Source: Gemmatimonadota bacterium (GTDB taxonomy: Bacteria; Gemmatimonadota; Gemmatimonadetes; Gemmatimonadales; Gemmatimonadaceae). Taken from it: a DNA stretch of 57,814 nt. The notes under the pieces are model-generated. The model was not told the origin of the DNA. It was given only the letters and a program-made list of their open reading frames with translations, and did no database searches. Where the stretch lies: assembly GCA_003155795.1 (NCBI GenBank), contig PMEM01000024.1:103508-161321 (forward strand), read 5' to 3'. Below, piece after piece: positions 16,818 to 26,144 of this stretch. The translations under genes and the position numbers were made by a program. Position 1 is the stretch's first letter. Each line of letters opens with the position of its first letter.

Positions 16818-19800
16818 TCACCGGAAATCGTGCGACCCGTGCACCAGCTTTCCTCCATCCAGTTCCTTGAACCTGCGCCCCACGACGTTCATCACTCCAC
16901 CATCCCTCTCGAATTTTCCTTCCACCACCATGAACGGCGCGAACTTCACGATATCACCGTACCGCTCGACCAGTGTGCGTGAGACTATCACGTTGATGAA
17001 GCCCCATTCATCCTCGAGCAGCAGAAAGAGAGTACCCTTCGCACTCTCGGGCCTCTGACGCACTGTAACGAGTCCAGCCACCAGTACGCGCTGGCCATCT
17101 GCGAGATCTGGCAGATCGCAGCTTCCGACAACGCCAGCCTTCCTGAGACGTTCCCGCAGATGCTCCATCGGGTGACCGGTTATGCATATCCCGGTAGCCG
17201 CATAATCCAGGAATATGAGCTCGCGCTCGTCCAGCTCCCGTGGCTCATACGAATCCATTCGCGCAGGTGCGAATGGCAGGTTATCGCCAACGGCGCGCAA
17301 CGCCTCCCAGCCAGCACGCCTGCGATCCGGCTCCCACGCTCCAAACGCGGCAGCACGCGCAAACTGCAGCGACTCGGCACGCGTCAGGCCGACTCTATCC
17401 ACGACATCTGCAATTGAAGTGAATGGTGCAAGGTCGCGAGCCGCGCACAGCCCATCGATCGTACGCGTACCAACACCTCGAATGTGCCGCCATCCAACGC
17501 GCAATGCAGGCCATTCGGACGATGTGATGGATTCCTCTGTCGTACAGAACCTGTCACCGTCACGCAAGCACGGCGGCCGCACTTCGACGCCACGTCTGCG
17601 AGCGTCGTGAATCAGCGTCGATGTGGGATAGAATCCCATCGGTTGTGCATTCAACAGTCCGAGATAGAAATCCGTCGGAAAGTGCCACCGGAGATACGCA
17701 GTCGCGTACGCTATGAGCGCGAAACTCCATGCGTGCGACTCCGGGAATCCATAGTTCGCAAAAGTCAGAAGATCACGACTTATCTGATCAGCCGCTTCAT
17801 GTGACACACGTGGATCCGGCACGGGGTTATTCACCATGCGCTCGGTCAGTTCCACGAGCACAGCTTCCAGTCGCTCCTTCTTGCGAATATTCCCCATTGT
17901 CCTGCGCAGTCGATCCGCCTCGGCCGACGAGAAACCCCCAAGCGTCGACGAGATCGCCATCGCCTGCTCCTGAAAGATGGGAATGCCGTAGGTGCGCTTG
18001 AGAATCGGCTCCAGCAACGGATGTGCGTAACTCGGTGGTTCCAGCCCTCGACGTCTGCGAGTATATGGATGTACGAAGTTTCCCTGGATCGGACCGGGGC
18101 GAATCAGCGATATCTGCACGACAATGTCGTACATGACCTGCGGAAGCGTGTTGAGTATCGAGGCGATCTGTGCCCTGCTCTCAATCTGGAACGTTCCGAT
18201 TGTCTCACCGCGCGAGATCATCGCGAAGGTTGGTGCATCGTCCGGTGGAAGGTTGTACAGCTCCATCCGATCGCCAGTACGCGCTTCAATTGAATCAAAC
18301 GCGTGACGCACTAATGCCAGTGCGCCAAGTCCCAGAAAGTCGAATTTCGGCGCACCGATAAAATCCAGATCATCCTTGTCGAACTGAATGATCGTGCGAC
18401 CCATGGATGTGTGTTCGATCGGCATGTAATCGCCCAGCGGCGCGGAAGAAAGCACGAAGCCGCCGACGTGCGTCGAGCGCATGCGCGGCAAACCGTCGAA
18501 TGCCGTCATCGCGGTGAGTATCGCGCGCCCTCGTGGACATGTCAGATCGACGCCGAAACGCTCAGCGAGTTCGCCCTGGACTTTCTCCACACCCTCCTCG
18601 GGATCGAATCTGTGAAGCCGCCTGGACAGCTCGAAGCCAAGCTCGGCGGGATAACCAAGTGCGCGCATCGCATCGAGGATCGCGTTTGGCGCACGGTATG
18701 TCTGAACCGTGCATGTGATCGCTGAATGATCGCGCTGATAACTACCGTACACATAGTTGAGAACTTCCTCACGTCTGTCGTGCTCGATATCGACATCAAT
18801 ATCCGGCGCTTCGGTATATTCGCCACTCGGCCCCGGGATTCGCGCTTCGGAAAGGAATCGTTCGAACAGAAGACCGTGCAGAACGGGATCTACGGCGGTG
18901 ACGCCGAGGCAGTATGCGACCGCGGAGTTGGCAGCGCTGCCGCGGCCCTGGCAGAGGATATTCTTCCTGCGCGCAAAGCGAACCGCGTCCCACATCACGA
19001 GAAAGAAACCGGCGAAGCCCAGTCTGTTGATGACCGCGAGTTCGTGCTCGATCTGGTCGCGCTGTTTGCTGCTCAGTGTTGCACCCCAGCGCACGTGCGC
19101 ACCTTCGTATACCTGCACACGAAGGTATTCTTCCGCACTGGCGCCAGGGCCGACCGGGAATGCTGGCAGCGGTGGCCGGAGCCAGCGTACGGAAAAGTCG
19201 CATTCCGATGCTATGCGTTCGCTCTCCTCGATTCCTTCCTCCAGCCCCTTCCACATCTCGAGCATCTCTTCTGGTGAACGGAGGCGCCACTCACCGTTGG
19301 GATGCAGCAGGCCGCGCTCCGTCGCGCGATCGAGATCGAGACCGGCACGCAGGGCTGTGAGCATGTCGTGAATCAATCTGCTGTTGTCGTCCAGATAACG
19401 CGGATCGTTGCACACGACCCACGGTGTTTCAGAACTTCGTGCCAGATCCACCAGCGCACCAGCCAGCGCACTCTCGTCACCACAACCGCGATGGCGTTGC
19501 ACTTCCACCGCGATTCTTCCGCCGAACGCTTCGCGCCATTCGTGAAGTGTTCGCTCGGCGTCATCCCGTTTGCCCTCGCGCAGGAGCTGGGGGATGGTGC
19601 CGGATGCTGGACCGGTGAGCAGATGCAATCCTTCCGCACGTTCCGCTACGTGCGACCATGGCACACCGGGCATTCCGCGTTTGCGCTGTCTGTTGCTGGG
19701 CGACCAGCTTCTGAGCGACCCGACCCGCGCGCGCGTGATGAGCGACGCGAGATTGCGGCAACCCTGAACATCTCGCGCCAGCAGCGCCATCGGCCTTCCA

Positions 19801-20009
19801 TCGACTCGCAATTCTGTTCCTGCGATCAACCGAATTCCGCGCTTGTCAGCTTCGACCCTGGCGCGCACCATGCCGCCCAGATCCGCTGTGTCGGTGATGC
19901 CTATAGAGTCGTAGCCAAGGCCTGCGGCGCGCTCGATGAGAGCCTCGGGCGACACGGCGCCGTCGCCAAAGGAGAATGCTGTGTGGGCACGCAGCTCGAC
20001 GTAGGGCAT
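16818..20009 (-). CDS. dnaE2: Error-prone DNA polymerase III alpha subunit DnaE2
   Basis: A 1063-residue C-family polymerase that, with ImuA and ImuB, makes up the damage-induced mutasome for translesion synthesis. The N-terminal PHP domain begins YVELRAHTAFSFGDGAVSPE; the polymerase active site shows QGRGSAANSAVAYCLG and the catalytic PDIDVDIEHDRREEV; the fingers region has IRPGPIQGN and FQEQAMA; the OB domain is near the C-terminus (ITGHPMEHLR, then VAGLVTVRQRPESAKGT). The ATG at 20009 is chosen because it forms TGATG with the imuB stop and starts at the family's usual MPYVELR. It has the DnaE2-type ending rather than the longer C-terminus of replicative DnaE1. Confidence 0.95.
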   Translation of the reverse strand: MPYVELRAHTAFSFGDGAVSPEALIERAAGLGYDSIGITDTADLGGMVRARVEADKRGIRLIAGTELRVDGRPMALLARDVQGCRNLASLITRARVGSLRSWSPSNRQRKRGMPGVPWSHVAERAEGLHLLTGPASGTIPQLLREGKRDDAERTLHEWREAFGGRIAVEVQRHRGCGDESALAGALVDLARSSETPWVVCNDPRYLDDNSRLIHDMLTALRAGLDLDRATERGLLHPNGEWRLRSPEEMLEMWKGLEEGIEESERIASECDFSVRWLRPPLPAFPVGPGASAEEYLRVQVYEGAHVRWGATLSSKQRDQIEHELAVINRLGFAGFFLVMWDAVRFARRKNILCQGRGSAANSAVAYCLGVTAVDPVLHGLLFERFLSEARIPGPSGEYTEAPDIDVDIEHDRREEVLNYVYGSYQRDHSAITCTVQTYRAPNAILDAMRALGYPAELGFELSRRLHRFDPEEGVEKVQGELAERFGVDLTCPRGRAILTAMTAFDGLPRMRSTHVGGFVLSSAPLGDYMPIEHTSMGRTIIQFDKDDLDFIGAPKFDFLGLGALALVRHAFDSIEARTGDRMELYNLPPDDAPTFAMISRGETIGTFQIESRAQIASILNTLPQVMYDIVVQISLIRPGPIQGNFVHPYTRRRRGLEPPSYAHPLLEPILKRTYGIPIFQEQAMAISSTLGGFSSAEADRLRRTMGNIRKKERLEAVLVELTERMVNNPVPDPRVSHEAADQISRDLLTFANYGFPESHAWSFALIAYATAYLRWHFPTDFYLGLLNAQPMGFYPTSTLIHDARRRGVEVRPPCLRDGDRFCTTEESITSSEWPALRVGWRHIRGVGTRTIDGLCAARDLAPFTSIADVVDRVGLTRAESLQFARAAAFGAWEPDRRRAGWEALRAVGDNLPFAPARMDSYEPRELDERELIFLDYAATGICITGHPMEHLRERLRKAGVVGSCDLPDLADGQRVLVAGLVTVRQRPESAKGTLFLLLEDEWGFINVIVSRTLVERYGDIVKFAPFMVVEGKFERDGGVMNVVGRRFKELDGGKLVHGSHDFR

Positions 20010-21313
20010 CAATCCCACCAACCGTGCAGATACCACACGCCGCTGCGCGCATCGCGATACAACCAGACAAGGCCACCATTATCCAGAACGCAACGAAAAT
20101 ATTCGCGCGCGTAGGCCTCGTCCCATCGACCACCAGACACACGATCGGGGCCGGCTGCTTCGACTATGTCGTACATCGCGCTTGCATCGCGATACATGCG
20201 CGGGATGTCATCACCGCGCCGTCGGAAGGTCGCGACGGATATGCGTTGTGGCTCGGGTAGCAGTTGCAGGGTCAGAGCGGCCTCGCCGATTTTTGATAGC
20301 GACGCCGCATATGTGTGGGCCCGTTCCATGACGCGGATTGCCGATAGCGAAGTCCACGCAGTACGTCGATCCAGCAGCGGGTGCGCGCTATTTTCCGGTT
20401 CCACGGCTATGGCTCCCTGATCGTCCATGAGCTGTCCGAGTGCTTCTTCTGTAGCCGACTCGCTGCCGAATCCGCGATCAAACACATCGCCCTGCCGGCC
20501 ACCCGTCCCGGATGTGATGTCAACGCGCAGCGTGATGCCTGTGACGGCATCGGGGAATACGATGCGCTCGATTTCCAGGCGAACGAGACGCATCCACGCA
20601 TTCTGGCCAGCGGTTGCGCGTGCGGCACGAACCGGATGGTCCAGCACTGTGCGATTGGCGAGCGCGAAGCTTATCGTCACCGCGAGCGCCCCTTCCCCGC
20701 GTGATTTCAGCGCCTCGCACACATTTCCGAACAGCGCGTTGATCACGAAGACCAGACGCTCTGCCCTGCGGATCGAGTAGTCGGTCCATTCGAGCGACGC
20801 TTCTGGCAATGCGCGCGGCATCGACCCGAATACGCGACGAGCATCATCAGCGCGCGCGAGTCGCCAGAGTTTCACACCTTCGGCGCCGAGTCGTATTTCG
20901 ACCGATTCCTGGGACAGGTGAGCAAGATCCCGGCAGGATTCCACTCCGGTTCCGTCGAGCAAGTTTGCAAGTGCTCGCTCGGGAGTGAGGACAGAGACTG
21001 GAAATGGAGCCAGGAAATCGCGATCATAGCCGGCGCGTACGTAAGTGACCGACTGCTGAGAGTGACGCGCTGCGACTTCAGCGGCAATTGCGGTTGATGC
21101 GACACCGCACTTCACGCTGCTGGAGATTGCATTGTGTGCAGTGAACGCATTCCGTACGCGTTCGGTAGTTTCGCGCACGGGCAGACCGCGCAGATCGGCC
21201 CAGACCAGATCGCCGGCGGAGAGGACGCGCGGCACGATCGTGAGGAGGGGCGCATGCAGCGTGACCGGCGGTTCGGCGAGCCATGCGGGGTTATGGAGGC
21301 AGAGGAAAGACAT
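20009..21313 (-). CDS. imuB: ImuB-like Y-family polymerase homologue (N-terminally short)
   Basis: About 434 residues from the ATG at 21313. The C-terminal portion is clearly ImuB: GGRWDEAYAREYF, VWLYRDARSGVWYLHGWWD. The first recognisable N-terminal stretch (DLVWADLRGLP and CGVASTAIAAEVAAR) matches the end of the polymerase palm, so the usual N-terminal 80-100 residues with the palm start are missing. ImuB proteins are normally catalytically inactive hubs that bind the beta clamp; no clear QLxLF clamp motif is seen. The frame is also open further up to an ATG at 21466 that overlaps the imuA stop (ATGA), but that extension is translated palindromic repeat DNA. Confidence 0.85.
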   Translation of the reverse strand: MSFLCLHNPAWLAEPPVTLHAPLLTIVPRVLSAGDLVWADLRGLPVRETTERVRNAFTAHNAISSSVKCGVASTAIAAEVAARHSQQSVTYVRAGYDRDFLAPFPVSVLTPERALANLLDGTGVESCRDLAHLSQESVEIRLGAEGVKLWRLARADDARRVFGSMPRALPEASLEWTDYSIRRAERLVFVINALFGNVCEALKSRGEGALAVTISFALANRTVLDHPVRAARATAGQNAWMRLVRLEIERIVFPDAVTGITLRVDITSGTGGRQGDVFDRGFGSESATEEALGQLMDDQGAIAVEPENSAHPLLDRRTAWTSLSAIRVMERAHTYAASLSKIGEAALTLQLLPEPQRISVATFRRRGDDIPRMYRDASAMYDIVEAAGPDRVSGGRWDEAYAREYFRCVLDNGGLVWLYRDARSGVWYLHGWWD

Positions 21314-21376
21314 TGCCGGAACTGCTACGTGGTCATGGCTGGTGTGGATTCCACGGCGCGGATAAATCCGCGCCTT

Positions 21377-21455
21377 ACGGGATCCCGACCTGCGGCGGGA
21401 TGACGACGGGATCCCGACCTGCGGCGGGATGACGATTCCTGCGGACGGAATGACG
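21377..21455. repeat. Tandem 29-bp palindromic repeats between imuA and imuB
   Basis: Two exact adjacent 29-bp units, 21377-21405 and 21406-21434, each with GGGATCCCGACC and GGCGGGATGACG, followed by a decayed third copy to about 21455 (GCGGACGGAATGACG). They belong to the same family as the pairs at 2771-2919 and 22291-22372. Their site is inside what would be the translationally coupled imuA-imuB junction. Confidence 0.88.
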
Positions 21456-21462
21456 GCGTGGA

Positions 21463-22158
21463 TCATCGTGTTCCGCGCCGGTCTGGCAGATCGGTTGGGA
21501 GCGCCATGCGGGGTTCATCTCTGCGTACTGGAAGCATGACGCGCGCGCGGCGGTTCCAGCCTAGTGATGAGATGCGCACTTCTATCGTTGCCGCATCTAT
21601 TGCTGCTGCATCGCCGTGCGGATCTCGGCGCCACACATAACTGTGCGGACGAATTGACGATGATGCGCGGAGGGCTGATGTCGTTGCACTTGATGTGAGT
21701 GCAACGCAGACACTGCCGCTCTCATGGGCGGCGCGAGAGAGTCGCACGTTCTCGGTTCCTTCGGGATCGGCGCCGGCCAGTACGACGACTGCGAATCCGC
21801 CCGATCTGAGCAGTGACTCAGCCGCACGCAGCGCATGGAGTCGACTGGTTGGGCGGATCAGGATCGGACCTGCGTCCCAGAATGCTCCCGCCATTGTGCC
21901 GCCGCCATCGATCCATACGGACCGCTCGCCACCGGATACGGCTGATCGGCATACCGAGCGCAGAACCGCTGTGGCGCCGCCGCCGGGGGTCCAGACGGAG
22001 AGTCTGCCGCGCGGGAATCCTCCACTCGGGAAGATGTTATCCAGCTCGCCGATCCCGGTTGCCACAACCTCCGTCCGATGGCGCTGGAGCGGAACGGCGT
22101 CCGGAAATTTGAGATCGAGCAGCTCGCGCAGATCGCGTAAGGCAGAAGATGCAGCCAT
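21463..22158 (-). CDS. imuA: ImuA-like RecA-fold protein
   Basis: A 231-residue protein first in the imuA-imuB-dnaE2 cassette. It has a RecA/SulA-like layout: TGIGELDNIFPSGGFPRGRLSVW followed by a P-loop-like TPGGGATAVLR (near residues 57-67) that lacks the normal GKT lysine, so ATP hydrolysis is doubtful. The central FAVVVLAGADPEG strand and later RRDPHGDAAAID also fit the family. In species with this cassette, ImuA' or ImuA supports ImuB and DnaE2 in induced mutagenesis. It would be the lead gene controlled by damage response, though I found no certain LexA site. Confidence 0.82.
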   Translation of the reverse strand: MAASSALRDLRELLDLKFPDAVPLQRHRTEVVATGIGELDNIFPSGGFPRGRLSVWTPGGGATAVLRSVCRSAVSGGERSVWIDGGGTMAGAFWDAGPILIRPTSRLHALRAAESLLRSGGFAVVVLAGADPEGTENVRLSRAAHESGSVCVALTSSATTSALRASSSIRPHSYVWRRDPHGDAAAIDAATIEVRISSLGWNRRARVMLPVRRDEPRMALPTDLPDRRGTR

Positions 22159-22202
22159 GTCCTTTACTACAGATGTTTACCAGAACTCTACCGGAGGATT
22201 GG

Positions 22203-22229
22203 AATATACCGAATAAATACCGAAGACAA
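22203..22229 (-). promoter_or_regulatory. Weak candidate promoter for imuA
   Basis: On the minus strand TTGTCT (22229-22224) and TATATT (22208-22203) are separated by 15 nt, in an AT-rich stretch 45-70 nt before the imuA ATG. A short direct repeat CGGTATTTATT / CGGTATATT overlaps it and could be part of an operator. The spacing is shorter than ideal, so this is tentative. Confidence 0.3.
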
Positions 22230-22290
22230 GGATGAACCATGGAATGAGCACGCTATCTTTACGCGCCCAGCACGGGGCTGCCCGCGTGTC

Positions 22291-22372
22291 GTCATCCCGC
22301 CGAAAATGGATCCCCGCTTTCGCGGGGATGACGGGGGAGTCCAAATGGATCCCCGCTTTCGCGGGGATGACG
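22291..22372. repeat. Palindromic repeat cluster upstream of the DUF5916 gene
   Basis: Two identical 30-bp units at 22304-22333 and 22343-22372 (period 39) with core CCCCGCTTTCGCGGGG flanked by GGAT and ATGACG, plus a half unit GTCATCCCGCCG at 22291-22302. The core can form a tight hairpin. They are related to the repeats at 2771-2919 and 21377-21455 but have a different internal arm. Confidence 0.88.
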
Positions 22373-22401
22373 GCCACTGAACCAAAACTGGAACCACCTG
22401 G

Positions 22402-24777
22402 ATGATTCTCACTGTGACACTCGCGGCGTTACTCGCCGCGCCACTTCAAGCGACTCCCGCGCCAGCCGCGACCTACAATGGTCGCGAGCATCAGACTCGC
22501 GTCGCGCCACCGCGCCTGAATGGTGACATCACCATGGACGGGAAGCTGGAAGAACCACAGTGGAAACAGGCAGCTCGACTCACCGGGTTCTCGCAATTTG
22601 CGCCGTCCGATGGTGTGCCTGCTGCAGACTCTACCGAAATTCTCGTCTGGTACTCGTCCACTGCGCTGTACCTCGGCGTTCGCGCGTACGAATCACACGA
22701 AACCGTACATCCGAATCTCGCTGATCGCGATCACATCGACACGGAAGATCGAATCGAGTTTCTGCTGAGCACCTTCAACGATGGCAGGCAGGCATTTGTC
22801 TTCCAGGTCAATCCGCTCGGCAGTCAGGCCGACGGGACGCTGGTGGAGAGTGGTGCTTCCAACAACACAGCTGGTCTCGGTACGACGAGCAATGCGTCCT
22901 CAGGGCGCGCGCTGCCGGATCTCAGCGCGAATTTCATCTGGCAATCGCAGGGGCACGTAACACCGTACGGATACGAAGTGGAAGTGCGCATTCCATTCAA
23001 GAGCATCCGTTATCAGGCGGCTGCAACGCAGGACTGGGGCTTCAACGTCACCCGACACGTGAAGCATTCCGGATACGACGATTCATGGGCGCCAGCAAGT
23101 CGCGCTGCTGCATCGTTTCTCGGGCAATCCGGAACGCTTGTTGGACTCACGGATCTGCACCGCGGTACCGTACTCGAATTCAATCCAGAGATCACACAGA
23201 CAGCCAGCGGCGCGCAGCGCGCGACTGGTTACGGCTACACGCTCGATCACACCAATATCGGGGCGAATCTGCGCTGGGGTGTCACCAACAACCTCACGCT
23301 CAACGCGACTGCAAAACCGGATTTCTCACAGGTGGAAGCAGATATCAATCAACTGTCCTACGATCCACGGAGTGCGCTGTACTATCCCGAGCGGCGTCCA
23401 TTCTTTCTGGATGGCATCGAGCAATTCAACGTACCAGGCAACCTGGTATACACCAGGCAAATCGTGCAACCAACGGCGGCTGGCAAGCTCACGGGAACGC
23501 TTGCCGGTACGAATGTGGCCTTCCTGACCGCGTTCGACGATCCGAGCACATCCGTGAGCGGAAGCAACCATCCTACATTTGCGATCGCGCGCGCGCAACG
23601 CGATCTGGGCAGTGACTCGCGCGTCGGCCTGCTGTACACGGATCGCGAGGACGGGTCCAACTACAACCGTGTGACGGGTGCGGATACCAGGCTCGTATTC
23701 AACAGGATATACACGGTCAGTGCTCAGTTGGCAGCGAGCGAGACGCAACTGCCCGGCAGAGGCTTTGCCGGCTCATTGTGGAATCTTGCCGTTGACCGCA
23801 ACGGCCGGACCTTCGGCCTGAATTATTCGATCAAGGCTATCGATCCGAATTTCGCAACTCAGAGCGGATTCATCAGCCAGGCTGACATCGCCAATATCAA
23901 CCTGTCACATCGCCTCTCATTCCTCGGAAACCAGGGCGCACTGGTGGAGAACTTCACTGGCGTACTTGGCATCATCGGGGAATGGAAGTATCGCCGCCTG
24001 CTTGGTGGCGATGACTTTCAGAACAGAAAGTTGCACTTCGACTTTTCCGCCACGTTGCGTGGAGGCTGGCAGTTGGGTGCGGGCGTGTACAGCGAGGTAT
24101 TCGGTTACGACCCATCGATCTACACGAACTATCGCATTGTGGTGCCCGGTGCCATTGCAGGACTCGACACTGTCCAGTTCGTGGGGCGCAAGCGGATTCC
24201 GAATCAGGACTTCATCCTGAGCGCTGCAACGCCGCAGGGCGCGCACCTGTCCGGGAACATCTCGGTCATCTTTGGACAGGACGAGAACTTCTATGAATGG
24301 GAACAGGCCGAGATCCTGTTCGTGAACGCATCAGTATCGTGGCGGCCGACGACGCAACTGCGCGTGGACGGGACTTACGCGCTGCAGAAATACAATCGGC
24401 GCCCTACAGGATCACTGGTTGCGGAACGGCAGATTCCGTATGTGAAAGTGGAATATCAGGTCACACCGTCGGTCTTCGTGCGCCTGGTGACCGAGTACGA
24501 TGCACAGAAGCAGGACGCGTTGAGCGACGCGCGCAATAACAACGCACCAATTCTGTTCTACAACGCGTCGAACGGCACCTATTCACCAGCTCTGGCAACG
24601 ACAGCAAACAACTTGCATCTGCAGGGGTTGTTCTCGTATCAGCCGATACCAGGGACAGTGTTCTTCGTCGGTTACGGAGCGTTGCTGGACGAGCCGAACG
24701 GCTTGCGGTTCAGCGATTATAACCGGCTGAACGACGGATTCTTTGTGAAATTGAGCTGGTTGTTCAGGGCCCGATGA
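22402..24777 (+). CDS. DUF5916 outer-membrane protein with N-terminal CBM9-like domain
   Basis: A 791-residue exported protein. A signal peptide (MILTVTLAALLAAPLQA) is followed by a carbohydrate-binding family 9-like beta-sandwich domain (LNGDITMDGKLEEPQWKQA, ILVWYSSTALYLGVRAYES, DRIEFLLSTFNDGRQAFVF) and then a long beta-rich region with the DUF5916 signature (FSQVEADINQLSYDPRSALYYPERRPFFLDG seen in part as YPERRPFFLDG). The C-terminus ends in alternating aromatic residues (FFVKLSWLFRAR) like an outer-membrane barrel strand. The family is abundant in Gemmatimonadota, Bacteroidota and Acidobacteriota but its ligand is unknown. It overlaps the convergent MscS gene by 14 nt. Confidence 0.85.
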   Translation: MILTVTLAALLAAPLQATPAPAATYNGREHQTRVAPPRLNGDITMDGKLEEPQWKQAARLTGFSQFAPSDGVPAADSTEILVWYSSTALYLGVRAYESHETVHPNLADRDHIDTEDRIEFLLSTFNDGRQAFVFQVNPLGSQADGTLVESGASNNTAGLGTTSNASSGRALPDLSANFIWQSQGHVTPYGYEVEVRIPFKSIRYQAAATQDWGFNVTRHVKHSGYDDSWAPASRAAASFLGQSGTLVGLTDLHRGTVLEFNPEITQTASGAQRATGYGYTLDHTNIGANLRWGVTNNLTLNATAKPDFSQVEADINQLSYDPRSALYYPERRPFFLDGIEQFNVPGNLVYTRQIVQPTAAGKLTGTLAGTNVAFLTAFDDPSTSVSGSNHPTFAIARAQRDLGSDSRVGLLYTDREDGSNYNRVTGADTRLVFNRIYTVSAQLAASETQLPGRGFAGSLWNLAVDRNGRTFGLNYSIKAIDPNFATQSGFISQADIANINLSHRLSFLGNQGALVENFTGVLGIIGEWKYRRLLGGDDFQNRKLHFDFSATLRGGWQLGAGVYSEVFGYDPSIYTNYRIVVPGAIAGLDTVQFVGRKRIPNQDFILSAATPQGAHLSGNISVIFGQDENFYEWEQAEILFVNASVSWRPTTQLRVDGTYALQKYNRRPTGSLVAERQIPYVKVEYQVTPSVFVRLVTEYDAQKQDALSDARNNNAPILFYNASNGTYSPALATTANNLHLQGLFSYQPIPGTVFFVGYGALLDEPNGLRFSDYNRLNDGFFVKLSWLFRAR

Positions 24778-25888
24778 TTGGCCCTACGCGTTCGTCCGGG
24801 TTTCGTGCGTGCGCTTCGGCGATAGCCGCGATTGCCGCGGAATCGTCGGGAGTCAAACGCAACATCACGGTGCGTGTCGGGAAAGCCATACCGATGCCAG
24901 CCTTTTCGAAGTCGCGATAAATAATGAAGTTGATTGCCTGTTGTATGTCCATGTACGTGTTGTAGTCCGGACTCAGCACGTAATACACCGCCTCGTAGGT
25001 AAGAGCGGAATCCCCGTATTCCTTGAAGTGAGCTCTGTCGAATCGAACTGGTGATTGTGCGGTGATCGCGGACTTGATCATCTCCGGGATGGCCTCCACC
25101 CGTTCGGCAGACGTTCCGTATTCAGCTCCAATTGTGAATACGATACGCCGATTGACCATTCGCTTGTAATTCTGGATCCTGGACTTCAGCAGATCGCCAT
25201 TACCGAATATCAACTGTTCGCCCGAAAGGCTGGACAGGCGTGTGCTCTTGAGTCCGATTTGTTCGACCGTTCCAAGCATCGTACCGATCTGGATAAAATC
25301 GCCGACAACGAATGGTTTGTCGGCCATGATGGAAATCGACGCGAAGAGATCGCCAACGATGTTCTGGACTGCCAGAGCTATCGCGATACCACCGATTCCG
25401 AGGCCGGCAACCAGGCCAGTCACGTTGACGCCAAGAGTGGCTATGATGGCGATGAGAATTACAATCCATAGCGCAACGAGTATCATGGTACCGATCGTAC
25501 GTACCACAGTTACGCTGCCGATATCCTCCTTGAGACGTCGCTTGATGACGCGGTGCACCCAGAACGTCGTGAGGCCGTGCCCCCACCACGCGACCTGCAG
25601 CAGCGTGATGAGTGTAGCAATTACCGCAAACACGTGTTGCGAACGCGCCGACAATGTGAGATACGTCGTCGCAATGGCGATGCTGATGATCGCGAAAAAC
25701 GTGTATCGCGTATGCTGAATGACATTCCGTGTGAAAGCGCGCCCTGTAGTCGTCGGCTTGAGGACTTTGAGCAGTGTCACACGGGCGATACCGAGCACAG
25801 CTGTGCATCCGATCGCGATTCCGAGCGCGATCAGCCACGATAGAGTGGAATTTCCGTAGATGATTGAATCGATAAGATGCATTGACAT
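24764..25888 (-). CDS. Mechanosensitive ion channel, MscS family
   Basis: A 374-residue membrane channel that opens on membrane tension to release solutes during osmotic downshock. Four or so membrane helices cover residues about 15-190; the pore-lining helix shows the Gly/Ala pattern GLVAGLGIGGIAIALAVQNIVGDLFASI (seen in part as LGIGGIAIALAVQ), followed by the Sm-like beta domain FVVGDFIQIG, GTVEQIGLKSTRL and the C-terminal alpha-beta vestibule (FIIYRDFEKAGIGMAFPTRT). The ATG at 25888 or the Met three codons later could be the start. Its end overlaps the end of the DUF5916 gene. Confidence 0.92.
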   Translation of the reverse strand: MSMHLIDSIIYGNSTLSWLIALGIAIGCTAVLGIARVTLLKVLKPTTTGRAFTRNVIQHTRYTFFAIISIAIATTYLTLSARSQHVFAVIATLITLLQVAWWGHGLTTFWVHRVIKRRLKEDIGSVTVVRTIGTMILVALWIVILIAIIATLGVNVTGLVAGLGIGGIAIALAVQNIVGDLFASISIMADKPFVVGDFIQIGTMLGTVEQIGLKSTRLSSLSGEQLIFGNGDLLKSRIQNYKRMVNRRIVFTIGAEYGTSAERVEAIPEMIKSAITAQSPVRFDRAHFKEYGDSALTYEAVYYVLSPDYNTYMDIQQAINFIIYRDFEKAGIGMAFPTRTVMLRLTPDDSAAIAAIAEAHARNPDERVGPIIGP

Positions 25889-26144
25889 CCATTGTATGGG
25901 CGGCCAGGAAAGCTGCTATTCTACTGACCGGCGAGCCCGCAACGATCGCGCCAGAAACGCCTGCCGTAGATCGTGGCCCGAACCGAGGAGTGCACACTGG
26001 CTGGCCTGGTCGTTCGCGTGCGAGTGAATCACGTGAGCTGATACCGGGGCAATTCCGTTTGACAGACAGCGTCCGGCCGTGCACGTTTGGTCGGTATAAA
26101 GACTCCATAAACACGATTCTCGCGCCGCCGCGCACAGGCCTCCA

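Noticed and set aside
21314-21466. N-terminal extension of ImuB starting at 21466
   Set aside because: The frame is open and the ATG overlaps the imuA stop, but the translated segment is palindromic repeat sequence with no likeness to ImuB; the ATG at 21313 is preferred.
22159-22230. LexA box upstream of imuA
   Set aside because: GTTCTGGTAAAC looks weakly palindromic, but it does not match the known forms (GTTC-N7-GTTC or CGAAC-N4-GTTCG) well enough to call.
22291-22372. CRISPR array from the repeated 30-bp units
   Set aside because: Only two units with a 9-bp gap, the same palindrome family occurs at other loci with no spacers, and no cas gene is present.
26059-26100. Promoter TTGACA ... 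TATAAA ahead of the 870-residue S9 peptidase
   Set aside because: The boxes are good matches but are 30 nt apart, too far for a sigma-70 promoter.
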